A DNA stretch of 64,000 nucleotides from Flagellimonas abyssi (GTDB taxonomy: Bacteria; Bacteroidota; Bacteroidia; Flavobacteriales; Flavobacteriaceae), in contig NZ_JAHZSV010000015.1 of assembly GCF_019457905.1 (NCBI RefSeq), positions 62,001 to 126,000 on the forward strand, read 5' to 3'. Position 1 is the stretch's first letter. The number at the start of each line of letters is the position of its first letter. The notes beneath the pieces were generated by a model. It was not told the DNA's origin, searched no databases, and was given only the letters and a program-made list of their open reading frames with translations. Positions 55,491 to 64,000 of the stretch are shown here, piece after piece. The position numbers were made by a program, and so were the translations under genes.

Positions 55491-56999
55491 TTATTCCCAT
55501 CCTGGAGTTTGATCCAATAATGGGTTTCTTCCAATCATGTCGTTCGTTATCGGTAACAACAACTTGTATTCATCGCCAGGGTTAAGAAAATCGATGTTTT
55601 CGATGACATAACTGTCCCCTGCACGTCTTAGATCCCACCAACGTTTTCCTTCGGCAATAAATTCTTTATATCGCTCGGTCAAAATTGCATTTGCATTATC
55701 GCTTTGGGTACTGTTCACATAGGCATGGATGGCAGGGTCGTAATCTTCCCCGTAAGCTCTTTGACGTATTTGATTGATTTCACCGGAAGGGTCTTCCCCC
55801 AAATGATTTTTTACCTCAGCCAAAAGCAATAGTACGTCGGCATATCGATACAACGGAACATCGTTCTCAAATATACGTTCGGTGCCATCCACTCTTCCCA
55901 AAAATTTGTTCAAGATGGAGCCAAAATAAGTCGGTTCGTTATAGGTCGGATAACCAGAACCACCATTGTCATCGGTGTACAACCTGATAAAGGTTGCATC
56001 TTTTCGATCATCGGCATTATCGTCCAAAAGCAGAATGGTCTTTTCGGACTGTCCGTACCTGTTGGCACCGGCAATAATAAAATCGCTCATGGATTCACCT
56101 GCGGCATTGAACTGGGGATTGATTTCCGTAGTTCGTCCAGTGAAACTATTATAGATATTCGAGGCCTCGTCCCTTTGGTATTGCAGTGCAAAAATAAATT
56201 CACTGTTTCCTTCGTTGGGAACACCCCATAGTTCGTCGATATTAGGTGCCAAACCAACTCCAAGGGATGCAATTTGCTCCAAGGCATTTTTTGCCTCGGT
56301 AAAATCCGCATTGCCACCACCCATTAAGTGCCCGGACCAGATATACACATCACCTTTTAGGGCCAAAGTTGCTGCTTTGCTCCAAAAGTTCCTGTTGCCC
56401 TCCCAGAATGAACTGTCAGAACCGAAAGCGGACAACGAAGCTTCGATATCCGATTTGATCTGATCCATCACTTCTGCCTGGGAAGCCCTTTCCTTGCTCA
56501 GCCCATCAGGGTCAACTGTGGACAAAGGTTCCAAAATAATAGGCACGTCGCCCCAGCTTTTCAACAAAGTGTAATAGTACAAGGCTCTTAATCCATAGGC
56601 CTGCCCCATTAAGTGTTGTTTATCGTTCTCATTGACGAATTCAACGTTGGGAACGTTGGTCAAAAAATCATTCACCCTGTGAATCTCTGTATAAAATCCG
56701 GCCCATCCTCCAAAAGGAGCTGTTGAGGCGGTAAAACTCGATTCTATCAAGGCAAGGTTCGAGGGCGACTCATAGGTTCGTCCGCCCCATACATCACTAC
56801 GTATCTCACCGAGCAACCATAGGTCACCGGCTTCTCCACGCAAACTGGCAAATAGTCCAGTATGAGCAGTCCTGGCACCTTCCTCAGAATCCCAAAACCC
56901 TCCTGTGGTCAGTTCACTTGGAGCATCCAGCTCCAATTCGCTTTCGCAAGCAAAGAAGCTTAATATTGCTGTTATAATATAGATATACTTTTTCATCAC
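55491..56999 (-). CDS. SusD/RagB-like glycan-binding lipoprotein of the sialoglycan locus
   Basis: This 502-residue SusD has a lipoprotein signal (MMKKYIYIITAILSFFAC, Cys18). The SusD pattern follows: EIHRVNDFLTNVPNVEFVNE, GQAYGLRALYYYTLLKSWGDV near 130-150, RYADVLLLLAEVKNHLGE near 385-400, and RYKEFIAEGKRWWDLRR near 440. It ends QTPGWE. It is the surface partner of the SusC 7 bases upstream. It probably binds sialylated or amino-sugar glycans, since the pair is under the same predicted GntR operator as the lyase and sialidase genes. Confidence 0.95.
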   Translation of the reverse strand: MMKKYIYIITAILSFFACESELELDAPSELTTGGFWDSEEGARTAHTGLFASLRGEAGDLWLLGEIRSDVWGGRTYESPSNLALIESSFTASTAPFGGWAGFYTEIHRVNDFLTNVPNVEFVNENDKQHLMGQAYGLRALYYYTLLKSWGDVPIILEPLSTVDPDGLSKERASQAEVMDQIKSDIEASLSAFGSDSSFWEGNRNFWSKAATLALKGDVYIWSGHLMGGGNADFTEAKNALEQIASLGVGLAPNIDELWGVPNEGNSEFIFALQYQRDEASNIYNSFTGRTTEINPQFNAAGESMSDFIIAGANRYGQSEKTILLLDDNADDRKDATFIRLYTDDNGGSGYPTYNEPTYFGSILNKFLGRVDGTERIFENDVPLYRYADVLLLLAEVKNHLGEDPSGEINQIRQRAYGEDYDPAIHAYVNSTQSDNANAILTERYKEFIAEGKRWWDLRRAGDSYVIENIDFLNPGDEYKLLLPITNDMIGRNPLLDQTPGWE

Positions 57000-57006
57000 T
57001 TTAATT

Positions 57007-60000
57007 TTAAAATGTTACGTTAAGTCCGATGGTAATCGTCTTGGGAACCGGAAATTCTCCGTACTGTACACCTCCAACTTCGGGCGTATCCCCGCTCATG
57101 CTCTTAAAATAATGCAAGTTTGACCCAGTAACATTGATACTCAATCTTTTGATTACATCATTAAAATATTCCGATGGGAAACTATAACGAAGCGTCACTT
57201 CCCTTAAGGCAAGGTAATCGCCCTTCTCCCAGAATTGTTCGTTCCCCTCCGTTTGCAGACTGGCAACACTTTCGTTACCCCTCCAAACGTTCTTGGTTCC
57301 GTTCACAAACACAAAACGCGGCCAATCGGTATCCGTGTTGTCAGGTGTCCATGAGTCACCGACCTCGATCGGTTGAGCCAAATTACCCTGTGTTTGCGCA
57401 TACCCTTTGTTTCTAATGTGGTTCCACACCAAATGCCCCGTGGCGAAATCGGTTTGGACGAACAAGCTGAAGTTTTTGTAAGTAAGACTGGTATTCAATC
57501 CCCCTACAAAGTCAGGCGTTGTACGGCCGATTACTTTTCTATCGAGATTATTGATAACCCCGTCTCCGTTTTGATCGACCCATTTGACATCACCGGCCCA
57601 TCTTTGGTTCCTACTTGCCGCAGGTGCATATTCATCCGTAATGGCATTGTCCGCATCCGCTTCTGCCTGATTGGCATAGATTTTCTCTTGCTCAAAGGCT
57701 ACGACCAGGTCGCCTCCGTAACGCTGTCCTTCCTGTAAGCCACCGACCCACTCTTCCTGACCGGTTTCTGGATTCCAAATCAAGCTTCCGCCCTGTCTGT
57801 TCAGGTCATTATCGTTTTCAGGCAGCGAAATAACATAGTTTCTGTTCCTCGTAAAGGTGGCGCCCATACTCCATGTGAAATCCTCCTTTCTGATGATATC
57901 CCCATTGACTTGAATTTCAACACCTTTGTTCCTGTAGGTACCATTATTGGTCAAGATACCACTAAACCCAGTGTAATAGGGCAATGTCAAACTAGCCAAT
58001 TTATCCTTGATGTCCCTGGAATAAACATCGGCGATCAAGGATAGCCTGTTATCAAATAGGGAGACATCCAGACCAACGTTGAATGTCGTGGCCTTTTCCC
58101 ATTTTAGATCAAGGGTTGCCAAACTTGTATTGGCATATCCGGTCTGACCGTTGTAAATCCCTTGGGAACCATAAGATCCATATACCCCGTAATTGCTCAA
58201 TACATCTTGGTTACCATTAACACCGTAACTCAATCTTGGTTTGAACTTGGTTATGGTTTCACCCAATCCTGAATCCTGGAAGAAGCTTTCATTGTGTGCG
58301 TTCCAACCAAGGGAAACTCCCGGGAAGAAACCGTACTTATTGTTTCCCAATCTTGAGGATCCGTCATTTCTAAAGGTAAAACCGACCAAATATCTATTGT
58401 CGTAATCATACAACAACCTTCCAAAGGTCGAGGTTATAACATATTCCGTTTCGAAACTGTAAGGTATCCCATCGGCCTCGGCCCCTGCATTGAGGGTCTC
58501 TATCAAATCCGTCGGGGAGTTTCTGGTAGCCGCACTGGTCTCAAAAAAATTATCCTTAAAGTATTCCGCACCAATCAAGGCATTTACATTATGATCGCCA
58601 AATCTTTTTGTATAATTCAGTGTTCCCGTCAATTGGTTCCTTAGGGTCCTGTCCAAGCTGACGCCTGCCTCCCTTGCGGTACGCAAAGGTCCCGTGGTAC
58701 TGCCCGTCCTATAGGCCCTGTTAAAACTTTCATTGTGATTATTGATGGCAAAATGACTTCCCTTAAGGGAGAAAGTCAGTTCATCCATGATGTCCCAATC
58801 GATTCCTGCCGAAAACTGTAGGCGTTGTTCCAAATTTTTTCTGACAAATTTGTCCTGATAATAAAGTGGATTACCAAATCCTTGGTTTTGCCCTACAGCG
58901 TACTGATCGGACCACGTTCCATCGGGATTACTGTCATAGGTCCTTGCAGTCGGTGCCTGGCCTTGAAATCTCCTAAATACGGTATCCTCACTCCCCAAGG
59001 GGCTAAGATTTAAATTGGAGTGCGAATAGAGGATATTGGAATTTACCTTAACATTGTCCGCAACCTTGTATGAACCGCTAAATTTACCGGAATATCTTTT
59101 AAATCCTGAACCAAGGATAAGCCCTTCATTATCCAAAAGTCCAAGACCCAAGTAATAGGTCCCTTTTTCATTACCCCCATCAAAGGAAAGGTAATGATCC
59201 TTGGATACACTGTTTTGATAAATACGGTCACCTACATCTTTGTTATCATAAAACAAAATCTGTTGGCTCGGGTTTAAAATATCAGGAATGGAGGTCCAAC
59301 CTGGCTGATCTAGCAAATACTGGTTATCCGCGGTCAACAATTGTGTGGTGAACGGATCATTCGTTGTATTGTTCCCCGTACCAGCACTTTGGTTACCATC
59401 CAAGAAGGCACCGAAAGCACCAGGACTGTTCGTAGCCTCCCTGAACCAGGCAATGGACTGTCTATTATAATTGATATGATCGGCAGCCCCAAGATATTGC
59501 TGGTCGTTTCGTTCATTATTGATACTGTACCGATACTTATAGTTGATGGAAGACCTTCCAGCCTTTCCCTTTTTAGTGGTGATCAAAATAACACCATTGG
59601 CCGAACGTGCGCCATAAATAGCTGTTGCAGCCGCATCCTTCAACACCTCCATGGATTCAATATCATCCGAGTTCAAGGCATAAAAAGAGCTGGGAACCCC
59701 ATCAACCAAGATTAGAGGTGCGTCGTTACCACTAAAATTGGTACCTCCACGCAAAATCACTTGTGGCGTAGCACCTGGCTGACCAGAGGTATTGGTCACC
59801 CTAAGTCCGGCAACGGTACCCTGCAGTGCCGTGGCCGGGTTCGACCTAGTGGCACTTTCCAACACCTTGGTATCCAATTTTGCGACGGATGAAGTAAGTG
59901 TTGACCTTGACTGGCTTCCATAACCGGTAACAACGACCTCATCGAGCATGGCCGTGCTTTGGACCAGCATCACATCAATGGTCGTCTGATTGGAGACCAC

Positions 60001-60312
60001 CACCTCCTGGGCTGTAAATCCGATATAGCTAAACACTAAGGTATCACCTGTATTGGCCTCAATGGAATAATTTCCATCGAAATCGGATTGTGCACCATTG
60101 GTAGTGCCCTTGACCAAAACGGTCGCTCCTGGGAGAGGCACACCTTCTTCATCGGTAATGGTCCCGGTAATCTGGGTTGCCTGTGCATACACCGTTACCG
60201 TAAATACATTCAACAGCACGAAGAGCACGAATAAGATAGATGTCCTACTCATACCCAAGATCCGAACCGGACCAGGCGCTGCATTTTTTTCAGCATACTT
60301 TGAGAGTTTCAT
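57007..60312 (-). CDS. SusC/RagA-like TonB-linked outer-membrane transporter of the sialoglycan locus
   Basis: This 1101-residue full-length SusC has a signal peptide with a long N-region (core SILFVLFVLLNVFTVTVYAQ, about 25-44). A carboxypeptidase-like domain (ITGTITDEEGVPLPGATVLV, about 48-125) precedes the TonB box and plug (LDEVVVTGYGSQSRSTLTSS; LILVDGVPSSFYALNSDDIE; VLKDAAATAIYGARSANGVI), then the barrel to the C-terminal IGLNVTF. It imports the oligosaccharides captured by SusD. The start could also be the internal Met at MSRTSILF. The promoter lies at 60347-60354 and a GntR operator just upstream. SusC is the first gene of the susCD operon. Confidence 0.96.
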   Translation of the reverse strand: MKLSKYAEKNAAPGPVRILGMSRTSILFVLFVLLNVFTVTVYAQATQITGTITDEEGVPLPGATVLVKGTTNGAQSDFDGNYSIEANTGDTLVFSYIGFTAQEVVVSNQTTIDVMLVQSTAMLDEVVVTGYGSQSRSTLTSSVAKLDTKVLESATRSNPATALQGTVAGLRVTNTSGQPGATPQVILRGGTNFSGNDAPLILVDGVPSSFYALNSDDIESMEVLKDAAATAIYGARSANGVILITTKKGKAGRSSINYKYRYSINNERNDQQYLGAADHINYNRQSIAWFREATNSPGAFGAFLDGNQSAGTGNNTTNDPFTTQLLTADNQYLLDQPGWTSIPDILNPSQQILFYDNKDVGDRIYQNSVSKDHYLSFDGGNEKGTYYLGLGLLDNEGLILGSGFKRYSGKFSGSYKVADNVKVNSNILYSHSNLNLSPLGSEDTVFRRFQGQAPTARTYDSNPDGTWSDQYAVGQNQGFGNPLYYQDKFVRKNLEQRLQFSAGIDWDIMDELTFSLKGSHFAINNHNESFNRAYRTGSTTGPLRTAREAGVSLDRTLRNQLTGTLNYTKRFGDHNVNALIGAEYFKDNFFETSAATRNSPTDLIETLNAGAEADGIPYSFETEYVITSTFGRLLYDYDNRYLVGFTFRNDGSSRLGNNKYGFFPGVSLGWNAHNESFFQDSGLGETITKFKPRLSYGVNGNQDVLSNYGVYGSYGSQGIYNGQTGYANTSLATLDLKWEKATTFNVGLDVSLFDNRLSLIADVYSRDIKDKLASLTLPYYTGFSGILTNNGTYRNKGVEIQVNGDIIRKEDFTWSMGATFTRNRNYVISLPENDNDLNRQGGSLIWNPETGQEEWVGGLQEGQRYGGDLVVAFEQEKIYANQAEADADNAITDEYAPAASRNQRWAGDVKWVDQNGDGVINNLDRKVIGRTTPDFVGGLNTSLTYKNFSLFVQTDFATGHLVWNHIRNKGYAQTQGNLAQPIEVGDSWTPDNTDTDWPRFVFVNGTKNVWRGNESVASLQTEGNEQFWEKGDYLALREVTLRYSFPSEYFNDVIKRLSINVTGSNLHYFKSMSGDTPEVGGVQYGEFPVPKTITIGLNVTF

Positions 60313-60346
60313 AGATTTAATAGTTTGATTAATTAAGTCTTATGGG

Positions 60347-60354
60347 CAAATATA
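60347..60354 (-). promoter_or_regulatory. -7 element of the susCD operon
   Basis: On the minus strand this reads TATATTTG, an exact TAnnTTTG match, 34 bases before the susC ATG. The GntR operator 2 covers the region where the -33 element would be. Confidence 0.55.
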
Positions 60355-60368
60355 TATATATTTATTTG

Positions 60369-60387
60369 TATTATGTATTACATAATA
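60369..60387. promoter_or_regulatory. GntR operator 2, upstream of susC
   Basis: TATTATGTATTACATAATA is a 19-base palindrome with centre ATT. It has the same arms as operator 1, in the 92-base gap between the lyase stop and the susC start. Confidence 0.8.
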
Positions 60388-60404
60388 ATTAAAAATTTTA
60401 ATGA

Positions 60405-61328
60405 TTATCTCCCTGAATCCCTGCGACATGGGTTTGAGAGGTATACGGAAAGACCTTCCTTTTCAAACGATTGCAAGGCTTGGTTCAATAAGTTCTCATT
60501 AAAAGTTCGATGCGGAAAGCGGCTCGGGCCCATATCCAATCCGAGATGTCGCATAAAACCTTTACCGCCCCCATGATAGCCCCCCAAGGCCTCCAACACC
60601 TGCACAAAGCGTATGGCCTTACCTTGAAGGTGTCTGGCTGCATCCAAATCCCCCTGGGCCACATGTCGTGAAATCCCCTGATAAAGTGGCGCCAAATGGT
60701 TATAGGTACTACCCACCCATCCTTTGGCATCCACCGATAAACTGTCAATATATTTTTCATCGATGCCAAAAAACATGTCCAAGGTGTCCCCGTCTTTCTG
60801 AGCACACTTTTTGAAATCGGACAGGTTATCTTCCGTATACTTTATTCCAGCAAAGTTTGGTATCTGTTCCTGAGCTTTCTCAATGAACCCCAACATGGAT
60901 AAATTAACTTTGGTCAGCACCGGAATGTGGTAATAATAAAAGGGAATATCAGGGGCTGCCTGAGCGATTTCCTTACAGTAGAATACAAGGTCATCCAAGG
61001 TTTTGGGACGAAAATAAAATGGAGGCAGCGCAGCGGTTGCATCCACCATATTGGCCCCGTGCCCGGCAAGCTCACAGGCTTCCCGAACGTTTGTATGCCC
61101 TACATGGTTGATCAAATAAAATCCTTCAGGTCTATACTTCGACCAGGCTTCGATCAATTCCTTTCTTTCTTCTGTGCAAAGGGATGTAAAATCACCAGTG
61201 GAACCGTTTACAAAAGCCCCTGCAACCTTATTGTCAACCAAAAAATTTCCATAGTCCCCGATAATATCCGTATTGAGCAACCCGTTCTTGTGCATTGGCG
61301 CATAAGTTGCCGCTATCATTCCTTTCAT
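60405..61328 (-). CDS. nanA: N-acetylneuraminate lyase (DapA superfamily)
   Basis: This 307-residue class I aldolase of the DHDPS/NAL family has the carboxylate-binding loop NGSTGDFTSL (41-50; GSTGE in most members), FYYYHIP (130-136) with the active-site Tyr, and the Schiff-base Lys163 in GIKYTEDNLSDFKKC. The GIK-[YF]-x-x-x-[DN]-L-x-DF-x-x-C pattern is that of animal and Bacteroides NanL-type lyases rather than DapA. It splits Neu5Ac to ManNAc and pyruvate. Its own promoter region carries GntR operator 3. It is followed on the same strand by the susCD operon. Confidence 0.93.
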   Translation of the reverse strand: MKGMIAATYAPMHKNGLLNTDIIGDYGNFLVDNKVAGAFVNGSTGDFTSLCTEERKELIEAWSKYRPEGFYLINHVGHTNVREACELAGHGANMVDATAALPPFYFRPKTLDDLVFYCKEIAQAAPDIPFYYYHIPVLTKVNLSMLGFIEKAQEQIPNFAGIKYTEDNLSDFKKCAQKDGDTLDMFFGIDEKYIDSLSVDAKGWVGSTYNHLAPLYQGISRHVAQGDLDAARHLQGKAIRFVQVLEALGGYHGGGKGFMRHLGLDMGPSRFPHRTFNENLLNQALQSFEKEGLSVYLSNPCRRDSGR

Positions 61329-61336
61329 AAAATGTA

Positions 61337-61351
61337 TTATGTATTACATAA
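61337..61351. promoter_or_regulatory. GntR operator 3, upstream of the lyase gene
   Basis: TTATGTATTACATAA, a 15-base palindrome with centre ATT, lies 9 bases upstream of the lyase ATG. On the minus strand the -7-like element TTACTTTG (61361-61354) ends two bases before it, so a bound repressor would cover the transcription start. Confidence 0.78.
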
Positions 61352-61470
61352 CAAAGTAATTGTTTTTTTTACAATTATTCAAATGTTTAGTTGTTTTATC
61401 TACAACTTTTTTTTCCGCCCTCCTAAAAATCAATTGTTTCCATCCAACAATGACTCCCAAAGCCTCGGAA

Positions 61471-63000
61471 TCATTCCACGATCAATTCATCCAAAAAGAC
61501 AAAACAGCTACCACCTGTTGGTGGGTGTGAAAGGTTTGTTACCTCGACTTTTATCCATCGGGCCTGTTGGGGAGTGAACGAAACCAGGAAGTTGGCCAGC
61601 GCTACATTCCCGTTTGGCCGATGTTCCCTTCGCCACTCTGCCACTTTTTTAAAGTCTCTGCCATCCTTTGACAATAGCACCTCCACCTTTGTGGGAAAAT
61701 AAATTCCAGACCCCTGATTTTCCATGCTGCCGACGGTCACCGAGGAAATTTCACTTAAGTTTTCCAAGTCAATTGTAACCGTAGGATTCTTCTCTAGCCA
61801 CGCCAACCATTGTCCATCATGAAAATTCTTGCTTCCTCGCAGTACATTGGTCAATGTACCTTGCCCATTACCCTGATAACGGTCATTGTATATGGGACTG
61901 TATTCGACTGTTTTTCCGACCGCTTTGTGAAATCGAAACTCTTTCACCAAGGTATCACCAACCATCTTACCCAGCTTAAAGACCCCAGCACGGACCGTTG
62001 CTGTCTCCTCTAGGGGAATGGGATTGGTATATTGTGGGGATTCGGTGCTCAAAGCTCCGTCATCAAGGACATATCGAATTTCACTGCCATAAAGTTCATT
62101 ATGAAGGGACACCCGGATCTTCCTGTCCTGTTCCAGTTCACTCTGGGCCGTCACGGCGTAGGCACTTTTCGCATAGTTGACCCCCATAGCGTCCAAACGT
62201 TCGAAAAGCCTTGGGACAATATTGGAAAAACGCTTCCAGTCCTTTTGTTCCCTTGGCGACCATAAGGCCTCTGAAAGAGCCACTAGTCTAGGAAACAACA
62301 TATACTCGGACTCTTTCCCATCAGTGATATATTCAGACCAAAGATTGGCCTGGCTTCCCAAAATATGTTGCTTTTGGTTTACCGACATTGAGTCAACCAC
62401 AGGATCAAACGCATAGACCTGGTTCAATGGAACATAGCCGCCAAAAGCGAGAGGCTCATGGTCAGGATCCCCTTGATATTGGTTCAAGTAAACCGTTCCC
62501 GGGGTCATGATTACATCATGGCCGCGTTCTGAGGCTTCCCATCCTCCTTGGATACCCCTCCAGCTCATTACCGTTGCACCCGACGGGAGGCCGCCTTCCA
62601 AAATCTCATCCCAGCCGATCAAGGTCCGACCATGGTCACTTAAAAAACGTTCCATCCGCTGAATGAAATAGGATTGCAGCGCTGCAGTTCCCTTAAGACC
62701 TTCTTTTTTGATACGGTGCTGACAATCCTCACATTTTTCCCAATTCGTCCGGGTGGCCTCATCACCCCCAACATGGATATATGGCGATGGAAAAACCTCC
62801 ATCACCTCCAAGAGTACGTTTTCCAAAAACTCAAAGGTTGATTCCTTGCCAGCACAATAGATGTCGGTAATGGGCCATACCCCGCCAGAAGGAACCCCTA
62901 TAGGTTCTCCAAAACAAGAGAGTTCGGGATAAGCTGCGACCGCACTGGATACATGGGCCGGCATTTCAATCTCGGGAACAACAAGGTCATTATGTCCCAT
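61471..63000 (-). pseudogene. GH20 beta-hexosaminidase, N-terminally truncated
   Basis: This 509-codon frame begins abruptly inside the catalytic barrel. MGHNDL precedes VVPEIEMPAHVSSAVAAYPE, so the GH20b domain and the first barrel strands with the HWHLTDD-type motif (about 260 residues) are missing. What remains is otherwise intact: catalytic Asp-Glu in YIHVGGDEATR, VMSWRGIQGGWEA, a chitobiase C-terminal-like domain (about 345-400) and an F5/8-type discoidin domain (about 400-505). No signal peptide is left. The cut lies at about 62985-63000, where a divergent unrelated operon starts. The product cannot be an active hexosaminidase. Confidence 0.88.
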
Positions 63001-63257
63001 TGGTCATTTGGAGCAACTTCTTATGTGGCTGGCTCTATACGCTAACAATCATTGGATTGTTTGGCTCTAAAAAATGGTCGATTGTTCCTATGGCACTGGC
63101 ATTGTTTGTCCTAGTAGGTGCATTTTTTGGCCTCTACATCCATATTATGGACGGCGGTCTCTATGAGGACAGAACCATTATGGCGCTGTTCTTTAGAATC
63201 ACCCTGACCCTTTTCTTTGCCTTGGGCACCTATGTTTCAACAAAACCCCAATTATGA
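63000..63257 (+). CDS. Small membrane protein, probably N-terminally truncated
   Basis: This frame of up to 85 codons opens with a TTG right at the breakpoint of the GH20 pseudogene. It encodes about three membrane segments (near 7-18, 28-48 and 60-78) with IHIMDGGLYEDRTIMALFFR between. The first ATG inside (63090) would drop the first segment. The stop overlaps the next ATG as ATGA, so it is translationally coupled with the DUF2141 gene and is a genuine gene. Its 5' part has probably been removed by the same event that cut the GH20 gene. The family is not recognised. Confidence 0.6.
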   Translation: MVIWSNFLCGWLYTLTIIGLFGSKKWSIVPMALALFVLVGAFFGLYIHIMDGGLYEDRTIMALFFRITLTLFFALGTYVSTKPQL

Positions 63258-63706
63258 AAAACATACTTATCATCAGTTTTACATCATTTGTGCTGTTCAT
63301 ATCCATTTACTCTGGTCGAACAACTAACCTAGCCAACCCTTCCCTGACCGTGAAAGTGGAAGGTTTGCGAAATTCAAAGGGCCTGGTCCAATATGCATTG
63401 TATGATCAAGAAGGGTCCCTTCCCGATCAAAAGTTCAAAAAATACCATCAAATAAGGACCTCCGACATATCCGGGGGAAGATCCTCAACAACCTTTTCAA
63501 ACCTTACAGCAGGCACCTATGCCATCAGTGTGCTCCATGATGAAAATAAGGATGGTGAGATTAAAATGGGCTTGTTATTGCCCAAGGAGGGTATTGGTTT
63601 TTCCAATTTCAAAACGATTGGCCTTTCCAATCGCCCCAACTTCAGGAAAGCCAGTTTTATGCTGGACAAGGACAGCACCATTGTAGTGAACATGATCTAT
63701 AAATAG
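63254..63706 (+). CDS. DUF2141 domain exported protein
   Basis: This 150-residue exported protein has a signal peptide (MKNILIISFTSFVLFISIYS). A DUF2141 beta-sandwich follows, with LTVKVEGLRNSKGLVQYALY, STTFSNLTAGTYAISVLHDEN, and KDGEIKMGLLLPKEGIGFSN, the family's most conserved segment. The function is unknown; DUF2141 proteins in Flavobacteriia are periplasmic or surface proteins. It is coupled to the small membrane protein before it by an ATGA overlap and is followed without a gap by the next gene. Confidence 0.9.
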   Translation: MKNILIISFTSFVLFISIYSGRTTNLANPSLTVKVEGLRNSKGLVQYALYDQEGSLPDQKFKKYHQIRTSDISGGRSSTTFSNLTAGTYAISVLHDENKDGEIKMGLLLPKEGIGFSNFKTIGLSNRPNFRKASFMLDKDSTIVVNMIYK

Positions 63707-64000
63707 ATGCGTCTTTCTTATTCAATATCGGTATTGTTTTGTTGCTTCTTTTTGATCATACATGGACAGGACAGGGTTTGGCCCGATATGGATTTGAGTA
63801 AAATCGCCTTGGTCAACCAACGGGAAAGTTACATCACATGTCCCATGGACATTGGCAATCTGGAACCTTTGATGTTCGAGGCCAATGTCAGCCCCAACTT
63901 TATTATACGGGAACGTAAGGACTCCAAATTGATGGGGGTGTTGACCCCTCAGATCATTATTCGAATGTACAATGAGGTTTCCTACCCGGTAAAGACCCCG
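63707..64000 (+). CDS. Exported protein of unknown function, 5' part only
   Basis: The first 98 codons are in the window; the gene runs off the right edge. The ATG follows the DUF2141 stop directly. The signal peptide is MRLSYSISVLFCCFFLIIHG, then QDRVWPDMD. The mature part (LEPLMFEANVSPNFIIRERK, LTPQIIIRMYNEVSYPVKTP) has the look of an outer-membrane barrel protein, but I do not recognise the family. Confidence 0.65.
   Translation, partial: MRLSYSISVLFCCFFLIIHGQDRVWPDMDLSKIALVNQRESYITCPMDIGNLEPLMFEANVSPNFIIRERKDSKLMGVLTPQIIIRMYNEVSYPVKTP

Noticed and set aside
26096-64000. Right attachment site copy of the ssrA 3' end
   Set aside because: I looked for a second GGGTTCGAATCCC-type segment in the intergenic regions and saw none; the island hypothesis therefore rests on the integrase position only.
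1-64000. CRISPR arrays, rRNA operons or insertion sequences
   Set aside because: No regularly spaced repeats, no rRNA-like sequence and no transposase frame were seen; the only recombinase is the integrase at 26.1 kb.

Overview
The window looks like the chromosome of a marine-type member of the Flavobacteriaceae (Bacteroidota). The evidence is three-fold: SusC/SusD pairs, Bacteroidota-type promoters (TTG at -33, TAnnTTTG at -7), and a tmRNA whose tag reads GENNYALAA. Typical flavobacterial housekeeping genes are also present (typA, kdsA, ftsE, a polyphosphate-type glucokinase). The genus cannot be fixed from the sequence alone.

Layout. 1-3.7 kb: the end of a susC gene cut by the window edge, plus its susD. 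3.8-8.6 kb: a two-gene operon for a 1007-residue periplasmic TPR protein and an outer-membrane barrel protein. 8.8-16.2 kb: lemA, a DUF3137 gene with an apparent frameshift, ftsE, ppgK, typA, two tandem paralogous barrel proteins and kdsA. 16.3-21.7 kb: an iron-uptake operon (TonB siderophore receptor, DUF4198 protein, two small membrane proteins, PepSY membrane protein), with an inverted repeat around its promoter. 21.7-25.2 kb: small housekeeping or unknown genes and a saccharopine-dehydrogenase-like enzyme. 25.2-25.9 kb: a structured RNA element with its own promoter, a REP-like palindrome and the tmRNA gene (ssrA).

A tyrosine recombinase follows ssrA directly, at 26.1 kb. From 27.5 to 63.0 kb there is one large accessory block for sialylated, probably sulfated, N-acetylhexosamine glycans of the mucin or glycoprotein type. 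It holds two S1 sulfatases, a GH33 sialidase, a sialate O-acetylesterase, GH20 hexosaminidases, a GH109 enzyme, an SGNH esterase and a SusC/SusD pair. It also holds a kelch mutarotase-SSS transporter fusion, an N-acetylneuraminate lyase, an AGE-type epimerase, a sugar kinase and a NagB-deacetylase fusion. The inferred route is: release and de-O-acetylation of sialic acid, mutarotation and import, cleavage to ManNAc and pyruvate, epimerisation to GlcNAc, phosphorylation, deacetylation, and NagB deamination to fructose-6-phosphate. No separate NagA is visible.

Regulation can be read from the sequence. A FadR-type GntR regulator (54.4 kb) lies beside one of three copies of the palindrome TTATGT-N3-ACATAA. 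The copies precede the epimerase/sialidase operon (and the regulator itself), susC, and the lyase gene, so they define a small regulon. A LacI-type regulator (38.8 kb) has a perfect 30-bp palindrome between it and a divergent sugar-kinase operon.

The edges of the accessory block are decaying. On the left, a sulfatase and an SSS transporter each carry a single in-frame amber codon. On the right, a GH20 gene has lost its N-terminal half at a sharp junction near 62.99 kb, where an unrelated operon begins. Inside the long operon, a set of exported Gfo/Idh/MocA proteins, a TIM-barrel isomerase-like protein, a SUMF1-like protein and a CBM9-like protein may be an oxidoreductive glycan-cleaving module of unknown substrate. 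This is the best candidate for undescribed biochemistry here.
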